A stretch of 64,000 nt of DNA. Source: Bradyrhizobium lablabi. Lineage in GTDB: Bacteria > Pseudomonadota > Alphaproteobacteria > Rhizobiales > Xanthobacteraceae. Made by a program: the position numbers and the translations under genes. Positions 61,009 through 64,000 of this stretch are shown piece after piece. Every line of letters begins with the position of its first letter. Within the stretch, counting starts at the first letter, position 1. Location of the stretch: the NCBI RefSeq assembly GCF_018129385.1, contig NZ_JAFCLN010000014.1, positions 113,060-177,059 on the forward strand. Reading direction: 5' to 3'. The notes under the pieces are model-generated. The model was not told the origin of the DNA. It searched no databases and saw only the letters and a program-made list of their open reading frames with translations.

Positions 61009-62622
61009 CTAAAGCGGGATCACCTGGTATTCCCGGTTCTCCAGACTTGCTTCCTCCAGATCGAGGTCGCGTTCGATGTGCCGCCTCGTCTCGTCGGTGA
61101 TCTTGCCGTCGCGCAGCAGCGCATGGATGAACTTGCGCTCGATCCCGATCAGTTCACGCGTCAGATCGATCCCGACGGCGGTGACGTCGGGTGTATCGGG
61201 GTCGGGGTCCAGTGCCGCGGGGAGCTGGTTGGTGCGCGTTTCGTGCCGCGCGCGCAAGAGCTTGATGACCTCCTCGGACAACTCGCGGTCGTCGGTCATG
61301 GCATCGAGCGAGGCCAGCGCGGCCGCGAGCGCTTCCCGCCGGGCGGCGAGCTCGGCTTCGTGCTCGGCGACATGCTCGCTGCGGCCGTTCTTCGCAACGC
61401 CGAGCCATCGCACCACCGGCGGCAGCGTCAGCCCGGTACCGACCAGCGTGACGAAGATGACGCCGAAGGCGACGAACAGGATCAGGTCGCGATAGGGAAA
61501 GCCTTCGCCGCCCGGCAGCGTCAGCGGCAATGCCAGCGCCGCCGCCAGCGACACGGCGCCGCGCACGCCGGTGAACGCGATCACGAACACGTTTTGCCAG
61601 GGCGGATAGGGATCGCGCTCGCGCAGGCGCTTGTTGAAAAAGCGCGGGCCGTAGGTTGCCGGATAGACCCAGGCAAAGCGCGCCACCACGATGATGGTGA
61701 GCACCAGCGCCGTCGCCATCAGGATCTCGTCGAGCGGAAACATCTTTGATTTTTCCACCAGCGAGCGCATCTGGAAGCCGGTCAGCAGGAACAGCATGCC
61801 CTCGATCAGGTAGATGACGAGGTCCCAGAAGAAGATGCCCTGCAACCGCGTTGCGGCGGAAATCAGCAGCGGTCCGTTCCAGCTCATGTAAAGGCCGCAC
61901 GCGACCGTCGCGATCACCCCGGAGCCGCCGAAATGATGCGGGATCCAGAACGCGATATAGGGTGTGATCAGCGACAGCGTGATCTCGATCTGCGGGTCGC
62001 GGGCATGATGCCGCGCCCGCAAGGACAGCCACCCGACCGCGAGGCCGAATACGACTTCACTTGCGACGATGGCGCTGAACGTGCCGGCTGCCTGCGGCAG
62101 CGAGAACAGTCCGGTCGTGATCGCGGCGACCGCGAACTTGTAAAGGATCAGCGCGGTGGCGTCGTTGGCCAAGCCCTCGCCCTCGAGCACGACAAGTATT
62201 CGCCGCGGCAGGCCGAGCTTGCGCGCGATCGCGAGCGGCGCCACCACGTCGGGCGGTGCGACGATCGCGCCCAGCAGGAAGCCGACGCTCCAGGGCAGCC
62301 CGATCAGGTAATGCGTGGCGGCCGCGACCATGAAGGCGGTGAAAATCACGCAGCCGACCGCGAGCAGGCCGATCAGGCGCAGGTTGAAGCGGAATTCGCG
62401 CCAGCTCATCGCAACGCCGGCGGAATAGATCAGCGGCGGCAACACCAGCAGCAGCACCAGGTCCGGCGGCAGCTCCACCGCCGGCATGCCCGGCACGAAG
62501 GCAAGCGCGGTGCCGGCGAGCATCAGAAGGATCGCGGGTGCGGTGTTGGTTCGCCTGGCGAGCAGCGCCGCGCCCGCCAGCACAGCGAGCAGGATCAAGA
62601 AGATCAGAAATTTGGCTTCCAT
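61009..62622 (-). CDS. Na+/H+ antiporter, CPA1 (NhaP) family
   Basis: The 537-residue inner-membrane protein has about 12 helices and the CPA1 core LEGEGLANDATALILYK, with GAIVAPPDVVAPLAIARKLGLPRRIL before it. Residues after about 410 form a hydrophilic helical tail (VAEHEAELAARREALAAALASLDAM) typical of regulatory ends. It exchanges protons for sodium or potassium. The ATG at 62622 has GGAAGA upstream; an ATG four codons earlier (62634) has none. Confidence 0.9.
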   Translation of the reverse strand: MEAKFLIFLILLAVLAGAALLARRTNTAPAILLMLAGTALAFVPGMPAVELPPDLVLLLVLPPLIYSAGVAMSWREFRFNLRLIGLLAVGCVIFTAFMVAAATHYLIGLPWSVGFLLGAIVAPPDVVAPLAIARKLGLPRRILVVLEGEGLANDATALILYKFAVAAITTGLFSLPQAAGTFSAIVASEVVFGLAVGWLSLRARHHARDPQIEITLSLITPYIAFWIPHHFGGSGVIATVACGLYMSWNGPLLISAATRLQGIFFWDLVIYLIEGMLFLLTGFQMRSLVEKSKMFPLDEILMATALVLTIIVVARFAWVYPATYGPRFFNKRLRERDPYPPWQNVFVIAFTGVRGAVSLAAALALPLTLPGGEGFPYRDLILFVAFGVIFVTLVGTGLTLPPVVRWLGVAKNGRSEHVAEHEAELAARREALAAALASLDAMTDDRELSEEVIKLLRARHETRTNQLPAALDPDPDTPDVTAVGIDLTRELIGIERKFIHALLRDGKITDETRRHIERDLDLEEASLENREYQVIPL

Positions 62623-63003
62623 AATATCTTCCATTCGCGCGGAAGTCCGGCGAGGTCAATGGAGCGGCGAGGCGATCCGCGGCTCAGGCCATGCCTGCCA
62701 ATTTTGTGACCGCCGGTTCGGACGCTCCGCAGATCGCTCCATGTCAAGTTCCGTACCAAACGGCGCAGGAAGGAGGCGGGAAAGCAAGGAATGGATACCG
62801 CCATAAAAAATCGGCGCACGTGCCGTCGTGATGGCACTGACGCGGCGGGCCTCCGGCTCCACCAATGTGTGGCGGGTGATCTGCGGCAATCTTTCGCGGC
62901 GCGGGCGGATGCGGGATCGTGTAGGGCAGGCCGGCGATCCGTCCGCCGTTGCAGGAACAAAGGCGGAGGCATAGAGATCACCATATTGCTCACCAGAGAT
63001 TTG
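62623..63003. other. Intergenic region, no convincing gene
   Basis: The 381 bp between the divergent antiporter and DUF6429 genes have open frames on both strands, but none has a ribosome-binding site or recognisable product. The frame of the downstream gene is open back to an ATG at 62791, without a good start signal; its extra 71 residues are arginine-rich and look non-coding. Confidence 0.5.
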
Positions 63004-63447
63004 ATGATGGCGACCGACAACAAGAAGATCGATGACGCCGTTCTGGCGCTGCTCCATCTCACGCTTCACGATCAATCCCACGCTTCCGCCGGCTTTGCGC
63101 CGGAGGTCCTGCGCCGCCTGCACGAAAGCGGGATGATCGAGGATCCTGAGGATGCAGATTCGATTGAGCTGACGCCTGACGGATTGCAGCGCTCGAAGAC
63201 GCTGTTCAGCGCGATGTTCACGGCGCCTGCCACCGATGCGCCCGCCTCCGGACCGGCAAAATATCCGGCCGTCAGCGTCGATCTGGCAGACCTGGGCGGC
63301 GAGATGTGGCCGATCCTGCGGCGCGTCAGCTACGCCATGAGCGATGCCGATGTCGATGACGCCGAGATCGAGCGGTACAAGGACGAGGTGAGGGAGAGCA
63401 GCGATCCGGTCGCCGTCAGCCGGCGCTGGGTGAATGTGCAGGGGTAG
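63004..63447 (+). CDS. DUF6429 family protein with C-terminal extension
   Basis: The 147-residue protein starts MMATDNKKIDDAVLALLHLTLHD and continues with EVLRRLHESGMIEDPEDADSIELTPDGL, the DUF6429 pattern (about 75 residues, probably a winged-helix-like fold). A Pro/Ala linker leads to a second part of about 60 residues (VDLADLGGEMWPILRRVSYAMSDADVDD) I do not recognise. Function unknown. Two adjacent ATGs (63004, 63007) are possible starts. Confidence 0.7.
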   Translation: MMATDNKKIDDAVLALLHLTLHDQSHASAGFAPEVLRRLHESGMIEDPEDADSIELTPDGLQRSKTLFSAMFTAPATDAPASGPAKYPAVSVDLADLGGEMWPILRRVSYAMSDADVDDAEIERYKDEVRESSDPVAVSRRWVNVQG

Positions 63448-63448
63448 C

Positions 63449-63635
63449 TGCCCCACATACCACTGTCATCGTCCGCGAAGGCGCACGATCCAGATGTAGG
63501 ATGGGTAGAGCGAAGCGAAACCCATCGCTTCGGGATGCTACGGATTCAGCCGTCATTGCGAGCGAAGCGAAGCAATCCATCTATCCCCTGGCCGCACGAT
63601 GGATTGCTTCGTCGCTGACGCTCCTCGCAATGACG
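63449..63635. repeat. Repeat cluster, including family C copy
   Basis: Three elements in a row: a partial family B arm (GTCATCGTCCGCGAAGGCGC), a small palindrome GATGGGTAGAGCGAAGCGAA followed by ACCCATC, and a full family C copy at 63552-63635 (GTCATTGCGAGCGAAGC and CTCGCAATGACGG). Confidence 0.8.
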
Positions 63636-63639
63636 GCTT

Positions 63640-64000
63640 GGCAACGATCTGTGATAAATTCAACACGACGGGCAAATCACTTCTGATTTGCGGAAATCAT
63701 GTCAAGCCCCGAAATCTAAAATATTCCGCTTGTCAATTTCGGCAAATCAGAATTATAACGGCGCCACCTCATCCCCGAGGAGGGGCGTTGGCCATCGCCA
63801 CCAAACGTTGGGATGGGAGGCGGTGGACGCGCTTGTTCAGCAGACGACTGGGCAAGGGCGTACGGCGAAGTCGTGTGGTCCTGGCGCCGCGACGCTGGCG
63901 CTAAGCTTGCGGAGAGATCCGCAGGCGACGGTGACAACAAGCCCGCTCACCGGGGAGAGCGCGATATAAGCCGTAAAGCCATTGCGCAGGGGATGTCGGA
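63640..64000. other. Unidentified non-coding element, cut by the window edge
   Basis: The last 360 bp contain a perfect 8-bp hairpin GCAAATCA-CTTC-TGATTTGC (63672-63691), another GGCAAATCAG at 63741-63750, an AT-rich part around 63710-63740 (unlike the rest of the window), then a GC-rich part ending AAGCCGTAAAGCCATTGCGC. It resembles a family of sequences I have met in intergenic DNA of Bradyrhizobium and relatives, but I cannot name it. No open frame has gene-like features. Confidence 0.4.

Noticed and set aside
61933..62709. Plus-strand open frame opposite the CPA1 antiporter
   Set aside because: Gln/Arg/Asp-rich shadow of membrane helices on the other strand, without a ribosome-binding site.

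Overview
The window reads as chromosomal DNA of a Bradyrhizobium-type alphaproteobacterium (order Hyphomicrobiales). The basis is high GC, dense single-gene transcription units, a RegS/RegR-like redox two-component pair, PHB metabolism, RopB/Omp31-type outer membrane proteins, a GrlR-like protein of a type I associate with Bradyrhizobium, and many short palindromic intergenic repeats of the kind scattered through these genomes. No rRNA, tRNA, CRISPR array, IS element or prophage was seen. The first gene is cut by the left edge, and an unidentified non-coding element is cut by the right edge.

Layout. 1-8.6 kb: MFS exporter tail, PHB-depolymerase-type esterase, metallo-beta-lactamase-fold hydrolase, Rmd1/YagE-family protein, lpxD, GH13 alpha-glucosidase, VWA protein, mmcB. 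8.6-10.1 kb: four small genes, with a sequence matching the general-stress sigma factor (EcfG) promoter consensus and an intrinsic terminator just before one of them. 10.2-16.6 kb: regR/regS, a two-gene ABC exporter, phaZ, a YgjP-like metallopeptidase. 16.8-25 kb: a class A penicillin-binding protein with a duplicated scrap of its own 3' end, an orphan LivK-type binding protein, a thioesterase, and an Ada-AlkA / methylguanine methyltransferase repair pair. 25-36.2 kb: glnD, a sulfonate-type ABC operon (ssuA-ssuC-ssuB), OsmC, a GrlR-like protein, mutS. 36.4-43.2 kb: an aromatic catabolism block (see below). 43.2-54.5 kb: two DMT exporters, an emrRAB-type efflux operon, a Zur-like regulator, an acyl-CoA dehydrogenase-fold enzyme divergent from an HxlR regulator, sseA, ispG. 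54.6-64 kb: TauD-like dioxygenase, an outer-membrane-protein array with one decayed copy, a Rieske oxygenase preceded by a potentially structured leader, an amidase, a CPA1 antiporter, a DUF6429 protein.

The main functional story is 36.4-43.2 kb. A LysR regulator is divergent from a periplasmic binding protein, a nitroreductase (PnbA-like), a PnbB-like 4-hydroxylaminobenzoate lyase, and protocatechuate 3,4-dioxygenase pcaHG; a 3-oxoadipyl-CoA thiolase (pcaF) lies on the other side of the regulator. Together these suggest 4-nitrobenzoate -> 4-hydroxylaminobenzoate -> protocatechuate -> ring cleavage. A thiolase 3' fragment flanked by two near-identical 24-bp motifs lies just before pcaH and records a rearrangement there.

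Start sites were chosen by ribosome-binding site, family length and overlap with neighbours. Domain and family assignments are by reading the translated sequence, without any database search.
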